DNA of 64,000 nucleotides from Elmis aenea. Its lineage: Eukaryota; Arthropoda; Insecta; Coleoptera; Elmidae. Made by a program: the position numbers and the translations under genes. Positions 54,301-62,863 of this stretch are shown here, in pieces. The stretch lies in the NCBI GenBank assembly GCA_947652605.1, contig OX393581.1:27274788-27338787 (forward strand), read 5' to 3'. The stretch's first letter is position 1. Every line of letters begins with the position of its first letter. A model generated the notes under the pieces. It saw only the letters and a program-made list of their open reading frames with translations, ran no database searches and had not been told where the DNA came from.

Positions 54301-55255
54301 TATATTTTTGCAAATTTTAGCTTCCAGTTTCATCCTTAAACATCTACTAAAAATTAATCTGACATTTTTAACACTTCAATATTATAATTAGTTTTTATAA
54401 GAATGTTTTTACCAAGCCACGGTTATAAAATCGTTTATTTTATTGATACGCAGTGACTCAAGCCTCGTTCTCATTAGACAAGTTACTTGAATTCAAGTAA
54501 CTTAGGTTTATGTTTTGGCAAGTTAATTCAAGCCATTAGATATTTGAAATGGCGTCCGTCCAGTCAGTTGGTAGTTGGTACCTTCTTATCTTCTTGTTCG
54601 TCATCTTTTATGTTCCACAGAACATAACTTTTACATATTTCAATGATTTTTTAAACTTTTTCCATGTTATTCTTACTTTTTATTGACTTTTTCCAATCGT
54701 CCTTAGATACATTAAATTTGTATGAAAAAAAAAAAACAATCGCATTGTTTAAGTGTTCAATAAAAGTTGAAAGATTCTCTACTTTACTTGAAACTTGAAA
54801 CTTGAAAAAAATATTTAAAGCCAATTTCAAGTCAACTAAACATATCAGGCCCACATTGATAAAATACTTTTACCAATAAGGAGGCTTTAGGTTGAGAGAC
54901 GTTGCACTAACGTAAAATAACAAAGTTTTGCGAATTAGATAAATAGGTTTTAATTTGTTAAAATGCATTTGTTTCTAACTTCTTATAATATCTTATTCTT
55001 GTATCACATTTCTTTTAACTTTAATAGTTTGAAAATGCCCGTATTTAAACTTGAATTTTGAACTTATCCTACAATATCATCATGTTTAAAAATCCTAAAG
55101 CTTATCTCGGCTTTAATTAACATCAGTGAAGTAATAAAATAATTGTTGGAATTTTTTTTCAGCTTTTTGGATTGATAGCATCAATGCTATTATTTTGCAC
55201 AGTGAAACACAAAAGAACTTCACACACATACAAGTCGTATGATCCACATTCGTGA
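36323..55255 (+). CDS. Tsp5D: Tetraspanin, Tsp5D-like, five coding exons
   Basis: Four-pass plasma-membrane scaffold protein of 259 aa. Coding exons: 36323-36385, 43489-43680, 52166-52351, 52453-52698, 55163-55255; all introns are phase 0 with GT-AG borders (7103, 8485, 101 and 2464 bp). Order: short cytoplasmic N-terminus, TM1 across exons 1-2, small loop with YEGYATLLP, TM2 and TM3, then the large extracellular loop with the diagnostic CCG (residues 150-152), ETCC, ENC and KGC, six cysteines in all, an NVT sequon, TM4, and a short tail ending in KHKR...TYKSYDPHS. I match it to the insect Tsp5D type from memory of its N-terminus, EGYATLLP block and C-terminal tail; the tetraspanin call is firm, the orthologue name less so. 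Confidence 0.93.
38392..39175. mobile_element. TA-flanked MITE, copy 2 of the AAAGTCNGCAACAAAT family (tetraspanin intron)
   Basis: Ends CAGCGTCATTCAGAAAGTC and inverse CAGCCTTATAAAAAAAGTC, TA on each side. It contains a tight hairpin, TTATCACGAGTGTGG / CCACACGAGTGATAA, around 38546-38579. Related to 25200-26194. Confidence 0.65.
39488..39748. repeat. Near-perfect 123-bp inverted repeat, 15-bp loop
   Basis: Arms 39488-39610 and 39626-39748 differ at only a handful of positions; the loop is 39611-39625. Transcribed as part of the first tetraspanin intron it would form a strong hairpin. No TSD identified. Confidence 0.9.
39872..41243. mobile_element. 1.37-kb foldback element with nested palindromes (tetraspanin intron)
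   Basis: TA-flanked. The left end CAGAGTGGCCTATTTTTGA and the right end pair over long arms that include GGTATCTCGGTTATTATCAG. Two smaller palindromes sit inside (40164-40334 and 40571-40776), both using AAATAAGAAAGTTAGGTGTAATATATCG-like arms, so it is built of foldbacks within a foldback. No coding capacity. TA duplication suggests mariner-type mobilisation. Confidence 0.8.
41249..43488. other. Remainder of the first tetraspanin coding intron
   Basis: AT-rich intron sequence without genes or bounded elements that I can support. A TTTTTTTTTTTTTTTT-type run lies at 42669-42685. Confidence 0.5.
43489..43680 (+). CDS. Tetraspanin exon 2 (TM1-TM2)
   Basis: Preceded by TTTTATTTTCAG and followed by GTAAGT. 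64 codons: end of TM1 (LTGCLVLGAGIWL), small loop, TM2 (ILAIAVGTIAFVLALFGCCG) and the inner-loop cysteine region before TM3. Confidence 0.93.
44220..44856. mobile_element. Repeat ending GGGACATCCTGTA, copy B
   Basis: Related to 34050-34516. It contains an internal direct repeat: 'agatatatcgttagaaag...' at about 44300 resembles 'tgatatactgttagaaag...' at about 44465, unit near 165 bp. Lies in the second tetraspanin intron. Confidence 0.55.
45144..45871. mobile_element. CAGGGTGTG MITE, copy 2, with internal duplication
   Basis: Same family as 1180-1804, TA-flanked, 728 bp. The extra length is a 111-bp tandem duplication (45320-45430 and 45431-45541). The open frame at 45132-45347 is a repeat shadow. 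Confidence 0.88.
45320..45541. repeat. 111-bp tandem duplication inside a MITE
   Basis: Two identical-looking 111-bp units, each with the small palindrome GAACTGAAAGCTTTCAGTTC. Confidence 0.9.
46402..47684. mobile_element. Older element carrying a nested CAGGGTGTG MITE
   Basis: Ends pair as GGGTGATTCAGGTGGACTGTCGC on the left and the inverse of GCGACATTCACACTAAATCAC on the right, followed inward on both sides by CCTATAACTT(T/C)GTTAT. Inside are a fragment of the GTTCACACGGTGAC family (about 46555-46670) and the third CAGGGTGTG copy (46699-47323). A shorter relative lies at about 48535-48775. Superfamily not assigned. Confidence 0.6.
46699..47323. mobile_element. CAGGGTGTG MITE, copy 3
   Basis: 625 bp, TA-flanked, the same length as copy 1 and very similar to it. 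Confidence 0.88.
48535..48775. mobile_element. Short relative of the 46402-47684 element
   Basis: Contains GACTGTAGCACCCCTATAAC and ACTAAATCACCAGGTAT, matching the inward and outer parts of the larger element's ends. Boundaries approximate. Confidence 0.45.
48776..51110. other. Second tetraspanin intron, unannotated part
   Basis: AT-rich; no gene or bounded repeat that I can support. Confidence 0.45.
51111..52056. mobile_element. TA-flanked MITE, CAGRGTGGT ends, 109 bp before exon 3
   Basis: Left CAGAGTGGTTCAAATTTAATGG, inverse of right CAGGGTGGTCCAAATTCGATGG, arms about 66 bp or more, including GCTTAATATT(C/G)AAGATAGAGAAA. It ends just upstream of the branch-point region of the exon at 52166. 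Confidence 0.82.
52166..52351 (+). CDS. Tetraspanin exon 3 (TM3, start of large loop)
   Basis: Preceded by ATCTTTTCAG and followed by GTAAGT. 62 codons: TM3 (VVFMFLAEFLMGSLAFVF) and the first helix of the large loop with one NVT glycosylation sequon. Confidence 0.93.
52453..52698 (+). CDS. Tetraspanin exon 4 (CCG large loop, TM4 start)
   Basis: Preceded by TTTTTCCTTTAG and followed by GTATGT. 82 codons with CCG, ETCC, ENCG and KGC cysteines that form loop disulfides, then most of TM4. The intron before it is only 101 bp, against kilobases for the others. Confidence 0.93.
52938..53179. mobile_element. 242-bp GC-rich piggyBac-like MITE (TTAA)
   Basis: TTAA at 52934-52937 and 53180-53183; ends CCATTTTGCTACGACG and inverse of right CCGTTTCGCTACGACG. 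A subterminal TTTCGCGGAGGG(C/T)(A/G)ACTATAGTCG occurs twice at the right side. Much richer in GC than its intron. Confidence 0.85.
53184..55162. other. Last tetraspanin intron, remainder
   Basis: Includes a stem TCGCTGAGACACC / GGTGTCTTCAGCGA at 53811-53845 and a perfect 24-bp palindrome at 54480-54503 (AAGTTACTTGAA and its inverse). No gene. Confidence 0.5.
55163..55255 (+). CDS. Tetraspanin final coding exon
   Basis: Preceded by ATTTTTTTTCAG. 30 codons and TGA: end of TM4 (LFGLIASMLLFC) and a basic cytoplasmic tail with a Tyr-rich end. First AATAAA downstream is at 55507-55512; others lie near 56990, so the 3' UTR end is uncertain. Confidence 0.92.
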   Translation, partial: LFGLIASMLLFCTVKHKRTSHTYKSYDPHS

Positions 55256-55807
55256 GAAGAGAAGTCCTACAAATATTGTGAATACCTATTAATTGTGATA
55301 CTTACATATAAACGCAATATACATTATGCATGCATGGACACATAAAAACTCCATTAAAGAAGTTTTATACATGAGAAATCAACCACCCACGTCGCTGTTG
55401 TTCTTTAATAATATAGAATATTCTGAAAATATCGGATCTAACGATCTTACATGTAGTAATTTAACTTTATTAAAAGTAAACTTACTGGGATGTAATGATT
55501 AGATTAAATAAACTAACTATTGTCAGGGAATAACTATTTATTATTATTAACTGTTCATAGTTGAAAAAAAAACATGTAATACAAGATACGAGATGTTTCC
55601 AAACAGTTTGCAGTACAAATACGGTTGTTTCTAACCAAGGAATGTTAACTAAAGACATTCTAAAGTTTGTTTTGCTAAACGCTGATTGAGCAGTCCTGTG
55701 GTATACATTTTTCGGTTTTAACATCTATTACCAAGGTATTCTCTCATGGTCTTCGCACACGAAACAGAGTGCTTGAAAAAATTAATATTTTTCATACAAG
55801 GTAAAGG

Positions 55808-56090
55808 GTGTTCAAACGAAAAAGTCATCAAGTTAGCTTTGACTTTTCAACAACAATTTGACGTAGGTCTTGGATTAAATTTATGACAATGACACTTAGG
55901 TAACCTCTAGGTATATACAAAAATGAAAACACGGTTTTTTTCGTGGATTTTTCAGATGTCATCTATGTGATCGTCATTATAACGCATAACGCATTTTAAT
56001 ACGTGCGAACTAAGAATCACATCCCTTTGCCGTCCCGTCCTTCTTCAATAGAAAATCAAAATCAACTTGATGACTTTTTCATTTAAACAC
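55808..56090. mobile_element. Short MITE, AAAAAGTCATCAAGTT ends
   Basis: Left GTGTTCAAACGAAAAAGTCA and inverse of right GTGTTTAAATGAAAAAGTCA; about 283 bp. Lies in the possible 3' UTR of the tetraspanin gene. TSD unclear. Confidence 0.7.
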
Positions 56091-57271
56091 ATGCTATTTT
56101 TTCCGACATTTGTAGTGACAGTTGAGTACCAACTCTTTCAAGTGTCATATTTGATAATTAGTATATTACATAACAAGAGTTGTAAGAAGCATATTACGCA
56201 CGAGTGCGTATTTCAACGAGTGCGTAATTGCGTTACAACTCGAGTTATGTCGCTTACTTTTTCTACGAGCACATAATACATACGATTTTAACGGTTTTTT
56301 GGCTAATATACACATGTAATTACGTTGTTTTGTCAATTTTGAAGTAAGCGTACTTTGACGTTTCTAGACAAGTGCGCGTTTTGCTTACCGTGCGTTATAA
56401 GTAGACCGTTGTTATAACTCACTTACTATATGCATACAGGCAGTGTTTCACGTAAGGCTACTTCGATCTTTCTAGACAAGTGTGCTTTTTGCTTACCGTG
56501 CGTAAGGACCCACTTACTATGCAAGCAGGCTGTGCGGTAAGAGTCATTTACATTAGTGGTAGTAAAAAAAGCAAATTATATTCAATCAGCATTCTTATAC
56601 TCATATTAAAACCGCATACCAAACGTTCTGGAACACATTGTATAACATGTTTTTATAAAGTATTTTTAGTGATTATTATTTTTGTCACATTTCAACTTTG
56701 CCCTTGTTATTATTTATTTTTTAATCAGTAACCTAGTTTTAAGGGTGTTAGAATTTTCAACATAAAACATTCCATTTAAAAACTTCAATTGGTGCCAAAA
56801 TGATAACTTTATTAAACTGCATGAATATTTAACATTGTGTATGGATGTAATGTATGAAATAAGAATAAATTATCAAATATTGTACCTAATTTGAACTACT
56901 ATATATTTAGATATTGTACCTATGTAAAATTAATATATCAGAGAAATTGTTAGTCTCTAAGTTATGTGTAGATGTACAGAATGCCACATTAATAAATTAA
57001 TGGAATGATTTCAAAACTTCGTTTTTTTCAATTTTTTTTTCCCGATTTTAACCCTTTAATGCAAATACAAAAGTTATTCAGAATAAAAAACTGCATAAGA
57101 TTCTTTACTTGCATTTGTAATGTGGTTAGCATTTCCTCTCCCTTTGGGAAATATCAAGTAAATGGAACAATTTTTAAATTTTTATAGATATTTTTTCACT
57201 TTTCTGCTAGTATTTTTATTACATGCATATCAAATAAGAGACCAATAAGCGCTACTACGTCTTATTGAAAA
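56091..57271. other. Downstream DNA, no gene
   Basis: A degraded inverted sequence with GAGTGCGTAATT words at 56165-56275 looks TE-derived. Possible distal polyadenylation signal AATAAA near 56990. No gene supported. Confidence 0.4.
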
Positions 57272-57550
57272 CAGTGGCGTAGCTGGCGATCAAGGGGGTC
57301 GATGCCCCAGACGCCAGTCTTGGGCGCCGCGAATACATAATATTTTTACGTTTATTTTATCTAATTAAAGACAAAAAACCAAAATTCCATTGAAATTTTA
57401 AATTTTCTTTTCATAATTATTACAGTGTATTTGAATAAATTTAATAATACAACATTATTTTACTTAAAACTTACAAACTACAACAAAAATACGGTCGAGG
57501 GGGGTCGAAAAACTATGCCCCGGACGCCATTTACCCTCGCTACGCCACTG
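57272..57550. mobile_element. hAT-type MITE, CAGTGGCGTAGC ends
   Basis: Ends CAGTGGCGTAGCTGGCG and inverse CAGTGGCGTAGCGAGGG, 279 bp. The flanking 8-mers (ATTGAAAA and GCAGAAAA) match only partly, so the duplication has decayed. Confidence 0.8.
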
Positions 57551-58486
57551 GCAGAAAAGTAAGCTTATTGTAATCTACATTTTAAAAGTACTGTTGGCAT
57601 TATTATTCGGAAAATAACAGTGTTAAAAAAAGCTACATGTTAGGACGCCTCGAAGACATTTTTTTAAAAGGGTGTATTATTTAAACCGTTTGTTGCAAAA
57701 ACTTCGTTAATATTTTGTTATAATGTCGTCTCGATATAGAAGTGACCTATTTATAAAAATAAAAAAAGTTATCTTTGTGACATTTTACGCTGCACACGCT
57801 TTACACTAATTTGACAGAGTTTTTCACACAGTTCGATTTGACCAAAGAGAATAGTTAAAAAAATCGCCGTGATACGATGATAATTAAGAAAGATATTAAG
57901 TTTAACGCATAAAAAATTTAAAAGCCTTTTTTTATTTTATAAAATCACGTTTTTTTATTATTTTGGCAACACCGTACTACTTCGAGCATCTGAAATTCGG
58001 ACCCGGAGGATGATTCAGCTGTAGGAACCCTCAGTTTAAGATGCATATTCTTAGGCTTAGGCAGGGCCGACCCAAGGGCGGTGCGAACGGTGCGCCAGCA
58101 CAAGGCTCAGCAGTTACCAAGGCCCCGCGCAATAATATTACTAAAAATTTCCTTCACCTGTCAAATTTGCGTTTTCAACCAATCACTAATCTTAAATCTT
58201 CTAGAGACTACCAATAGGGGCATTATTATACGAAAATAGTTTTACATTACCCTGTCAAATAGGTATGTATTTTCGACCAATAACAAATTCAAATTTCCTA
58301 GAAACGGCCAATAAATGTAATCAAACACTGATAATATCCTTTTCGCAATTAACAGATTTCCATGCGTTTATTGGTCGTTTCAAAGAAATCTGAGATTGTG
58401 ATTGGTCAAAAATATAAATTTGGAGAGGTAATTAAATATTTTGGTCTTGATAATTTTTTGACGAATTTCGGCGACAAGTAGAGTTA

Positions 58487-58626
58487 AGGCTCCCCCAGAC
58501 AGACGCGTTATACCGCTCGGTACGATACAATCGGTATTGGGATTACCCTTACAATATGACCCAAAAAGAATCAAACTTATTTCGGACATACGAATCGTAC
58601 CGTATCGCCTCTGTCTGGGGGAGCCT
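58487..58626. mobile_element. 140-bp MITE with TTA duplication
   Basis: Ends AGGCTCCCCCAGACAGA and its exact inverse, flanked by TTA on both sides; the next bases (CGCG against GGCG) diverge. A 3-bp TTA/TAA duplication fits PIF/Harbinger. Confidence 0.85.
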
Positions 58627-59173
58627 TTACTTTAATATATCGCGTGATCAACAATGACTGATGCCCGCTAACTTCAGACCGAAAATAAAATAACCAAGTT
58701 TTATTTGGTATCTCAGTATAAAACTAGGATATCAGTGGCGTAGTATTATTGACGTTCAGGTTGACCTGTCATTTCGTGTGCGGTTAGTAGCTTTTCGTTA
58801 TAAGTTGCATCTTTTCGTAAAAATCAGTTATAAGTTTTTCGTTTTGTGTGCGTTCAGGTTGTTCTGTCATTTCGTGTGTGAACAATATTTACATTTGTAT
58901 GCATATTAATAAAGGAACTGATTTAAGGTAACCTCACTTAATTGTTTTTATGAAGCTAATTCTTTTAAACAAAAAGCTTTGCAAATCTTTTTGTCAGTAA
59001 AAACTGTAGCTGTCGTATTTAAATGGAGAATATTATTCAATATTATTACCCGTTCTGTCAATACAAACTTTTTTCCTACGCTACTGGTTTTTCCCTATGG
59101 GTTACCATCCGTTCGAACAAAGTTCCTAACACCCTTGGCATCAATCATTTTCGATCACCCGATAGATCAAACC

Positions 59174-59582
59174 CACGGTCTACTACACAGGTTGGGAAAC
59201 TCCCATATAAAACCGACTGAGGCCGGTAACTAGTTCCGTAAATTATTCCACAGAGGCGATAAGTCTAAGAACCATTCGCCATAAATGATCACTAGATGGC
59301 GATACGTCTAAGAACCGGTTCGTGCACAAGATTTTGACATAATCAGCGAGATTTATAAGCTTTCGCTTAAAAAATTTGAATTTAATCAATCAGATGATGT
59401 ATTTAAAAATGTTTTAATTGAATTTTTAAGTCAGGTTTGTTTAAAATAGGTTCTTAAACTTAATCGCCATCTAACGGATTTTTATGGCGAATGGTTCTTA
59501 GACTTATCGCCGTCTAGCGGAAATTTATGTCGAAAAGTTCCAGATTTTTTGACAGGCTTCCTAACCTGTGTAGTAGACCGTG
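59174..59582. mobile_element. hAT-type MITE with 8-bp duplication ATCAAACC
   Basis: Ends CACGGTCTACTACACAGGTT, identical over 20 bp in inverse at the right, flanked by ATCAAACC at 59166-59173 and 59583-59590. Inside are inverted blocks with 'gaaccattcgccat' and its complement. Confidence 0.88.
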
Positions 59583-60753
59583 ATCAAACCCCGTGATCAA
59601 ACCACACTCCTGACACACCACTCTGACAGTACTTGTAAAATTTGACATAACATACATTTAATTTGACAGGTAGGTTAGGTGAAGGAAATTTTGTGACAAA
59701 ATATAACTGGTGCATTGCAAATCTATATACAAGGTGACACAAAAAAACGGCAACTTTTGAAAACCCCAAAAAAAAAATTAAGGAAACCAAAAAAAAATGT
59801 TGTTTGCCAAAACTGTAACTATTACAGCTTACCATTTAAAAAACAGTAATCCAATTTAACAATTTCTGAAAATAATGTCCTCTAGATGACGTCCTTCTCT
59901 ACGTATACATTCTTTCAGCCTGCCGTTGAGTTCCTCATTACTCGCTGTAACATCTCAGCTGGGATACCACGTTTTCAAACCGTTATAAAAATAAAGTTCC
60001 TGAATTCGGTTAACCGTTAACCAAAATTTTTTTCGGTTTCTAGCCCTGGTACAAACTATAAAGTTAAAGTATATTTCAAGTTAATATAAGTTTAATATCT
60101 TTTTTATTCATAACATTTAGTAAATTATCCACTTGAATTCATTCTTTTGTCTTTTTAAATAATTACAGCAGGATCTTATTTAATTCAAATGCATAGATTT
60201 TTAGTACCTACTAAAACAAATTTTATACAGCACTTGCTATATTTTCATATTCTTAGATAAAGACCGTGTGTCTAATTTAACCTAATCACGTTATGTTTTG
60301 CACCTTACGGGTGTTATACTAAATAAAATGGTTAAATGTTAATGTGTTTAACGATTTGGTAAATTTAATATGGCGATGGTTCGCCAGTCTAAAATATGCT
60401 GTCCGTGAGCATCAAACCCCATCGTCATTGTTTATATTTTGGTTGAGATGCAAATATTGTTATCGTATTTATAGAGGGTTGTGGTGACTAGAAAAAAATT
60501 TGATTTTTTGACGACAAAAAAAATATTGTAAAACCGGTTTTAACCGTTATTATTTCGGTTCACGAAAACGAAAAAAGTATTTTTTCGGTTAGAACGAAAA
60601 GAACGAAAACGATATATTTCGTTTTCGTTCCGAACAGAAACGAACGAAATTTTTTTCGTTTTTAGTCCCTGATTATAATTGACAATGCAATTCATTTAAA
60701 TTTCATTTAAAAAAAGGTTCGAAATTTATCTCCATAAAAATTTATTTGGTTTT

Positions 60754-61158
60754 TTGTATAATTTCAATAATATACAAAATATAAGTGAAGATGATTTTCT
60801 TAAATGTTACCTAGATTTAAATTCGACTTTTAAAGACGATATTGATTGTGCAGATTTATTTAGGGAAATTAAAATGTGTCGTGGGATTTCGTCGCCTAGG
60901 ATTACCATGTTGGAAATTTTGCAAAATCTTTATAAGAACAATATATTTGAATTTTACCCCAATTTTGTAGCTGTTTTAAAAGTTTTGTTAACAATTCCAG
61001 CATCCGCAGAATGGTCATATTCTAGATTAAAAATAATAAAAAATTATTTAAGATGTAGCATAAGTCAAGATCGATTTTCTTCATTGGCAATTTTATTAAT
61101 TGAATCTAAATTCGCAAAAAAATTAATTAATTTAAAGTATTCTTTTTCATTTGAATAA
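60754..61158 (+). pseudogene. hAT transposase C-terminal dimerisation domain
   Basis: An open frame of 134 codons whose second half (FYPNFVAVLKVLLTIPASAEWSYSRLKIIKNYLRCSI...RFSSLAILLIES) is the hAT-family dimerisation domain as found in ZMYM1-like transposases. The catalytic part upstream is not in frame, so this is a fragment; the initiating codon is not a transposase start. Confidence 0.85.
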
Positions 61159-61526
61159 AATTTAACACCTTATATTAAAATTATTTTATGTAGATACTTT
61201 TTTGTTAAATAAAAATTATTTAAGTCTAACTATACAATATAGCTTTTAATTAATTAATTAATATTGTAATACAGGCCTCGCTTATTATCGGGCTGGCCCT
61301 GGGTTTAGGTTGCATAAAAATCCAGATGAATTGGTGACAACGAAAGCAGTTCGTCATTAACTTGGGCATATAAAACCATTGACGAACTGAGCTCGTCATT
61401 ACCAGTTAAAAGTTTAATAAAATTTTAGCTGACTATACAAAAAAATTAACAACTAATTATTTTTCCGTCATTATATCATACAGATATTTTGCACAATATG
61501 CCCATTTCATCAAAGATAACTACAGT

Positions 61527-61723
61527 CAGGGCCGTTCACAGAAAATTCGGGCCCCGGAGAAGCAATAGACAACGGGCCCCCCATTACTCTTAGAAAGGTT
61601 TAAATTAAATTTTAATAGTATTTGTAAACAAAATATTAAGTATTAGCTCGAATCAGGCCCCCCTTGGCAACACCGGGCCCCGGGAATTAGTTCCGTCAAC
61701 CCCCCGCCCTGTGATAGGCCCTG
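61527..61723. mobile_element. 197-bp hAT MITE with 8-bp duplication ACTACAGT
   Basis: Ends CAGGGCCGTTCACAG and inverse of right CAGGGCCTATCACAG, flanked by ACTACAGT at 61519-61526 and 61724-61731. GC-rich interior with GGGCCCC words. Its ends resemble those of the 58062-61301 element (CAGGGCC), which or a relative may have mobilised it. Confidence 0.9.
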
Positions 61724-61731
61724 ACTACAGT

Positions 61732-62119
61732 ACTTGAAATCTATTGAATTTTCAAATTTTAAAAATAAAGTAAATTTGCAACATCAGAACAAATTAAAAA
61801 TCAAGGTGACATGATGACATGCGAAACAAATTTTAACAAACTGATTGTTTTAAAAAACGTCAAAATTAAACGTTTAATGGTTTTTATCTGAACCAATTTA
61901 TAAAGTTTATAAAATCTTTTCGATTACAGATTGGATGAAACGTAAAAATTAAAATTAAATTTAAGAGTATAGTGCTGCTACAACCAAACAAGTAAGCAAA
62001 TAAATGTTTAATTGTCTTTAAATGTAATGTCAGCTTGCAAAATGTTCTTCAATAAATTAAAGTAGCTTTTATTGTAGTAATTGGTGGATCACAGGGCAAA
62101 TTTAAAGCGACTACCGATA
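61732..62119 (+). promoter_or_regulatory. Upstream region of the H15-domain gene
   Basis: About 390 bp of AT-rich DNA. A possible acceptor (GGATCACAG at 62086-62094) precedes the first ATG by 25 bases, so a noncoding 5' exon could exist; no promoter element is certain. Confidence 0.35.
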
Positions 62120-62863
62120 ATGTCTGATAATAAGTTTAATAACGAATCGCGAATGTTGTCGGAAGTACTGCAAGCAGTAATTGACTTAAAAGAAGTAACT
62201 GGATCAACAGTGAATAAGATTGTGGGACATATTAAAAATTTTAAAGACGCCGGTAACATTTACCCAGAAAGTCGACTTCTTACCGTACAAATTCGACGTG
62301 CTCTTAACCATGCGGTACAAAACGGACTTCTAAACCATCGAATGGGAAAATATAGATTAGTTACAGCAAACAGAGCAGGAACGCCTATGGCTGGCCCAAA
62401 AAGCATTATAAAAAATAAAGCACAAGAACCATGTGACAGAATACCGACTAAAACGACGTCTCGGAAAGCTGCACGATTATACAAAAAAATAATTCGTCGT
62501 AAAGTATTAGAAGCAAGTGATAGTGGTAGCAATACTACCATAAGTACTGTCTCAAGTTATGAAAGTAATGATTCTACCAGTGGACGTCAATTACACGATA
62601 AACCAGAACCAATTACGTGTAGAAGGAGACGAAGAGGTAGAAAAGGGAGGGGTCGAAGAGGCCGAAGGGGTCGAAGAGGCCGAAGACGTAAAAGAGGTTT
62701 ATCTACATCATCCTCGGGAGAGGAATATGGACCAAAAGACGACGCTGCCGAACCAACTGTAGAACCCTCGTCCAAAAAACGAAAACGTAAATTAGGTAAA
62801 ACTGAGGACCCTTCAAAGGAAGAAGGTAACTATTTTAATTTACATGTGTCGTCCAATAAATAA
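62120..62863 (+). CDS. Linker histone (H1/H5, H15 domain) protein
   Basis: A 247-aa nuclear protein from the ATG at 62120 (the frame extends 13 codons upstream through non-ATG codons). The globular H15 winged-helix domain covers about residues 12-85 (SEVLQAVIDLKEVTGSTVNKIVGHI, LLTVQIRRALNHAVQNGLL, GKYRLV) and would bind the nucleosome dyad. The remainder is basic and disordered: a Ser-rich stretch, then an Arg/Gly array (RRRRRGRKGRGRRGRRGRRGR, about residues 170-190) encoded by GGTCGAAGAGGCCGAA-type repeats, and an acidic/KKRKRK end. Longer tail and RG array set it apart from canonical H1, so it may be a specialised linker-histone variant. Stop overlaps an AATAAATAAAG polyadenylation signal at 62855-62864. 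Confidence 0.88.
   Translation: MSDNKFNNESRMLSEVLQAVIDLKEVTGSTVNKIVGHIKNFKDAGNIYPESRLLTVQIRRALNHAVQNGLLNHRMGKYRLVTANRAGTPMAGPKSIIKNKAQEPCDRIPTKTTSRKAARLYKKIIRRKVLEASDSGSNTTISTVSSYESNDSTSGRQLHDKPEPITCRRRRRGRKGRGRRGRRGRRGRRRKRGLSTSSSGEEYGPKDDAAEPTVEPSSKKRKRKLGKTEDPSKEEGNYFNLHVSSNK

Larger units (their letters stand above)
58062..61301 (+). mobile_element. 3.2-kb hAT element with degraded transposase and nested MITEs
   Basis: Ends CAGGGCCGACCC and inverse of right CAGGGCCAGCCCG, flanked by GGCTTAGG (58054-58061) and GGTTTAGG (61302-61309), one mismatch. The plus strand near the right end still encodes the transposase C-terminal dimerisation domain (60754-61158). Two MITEs are nested inside: 58487-58626 and 59174-59582. 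Confidence 0.82.
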
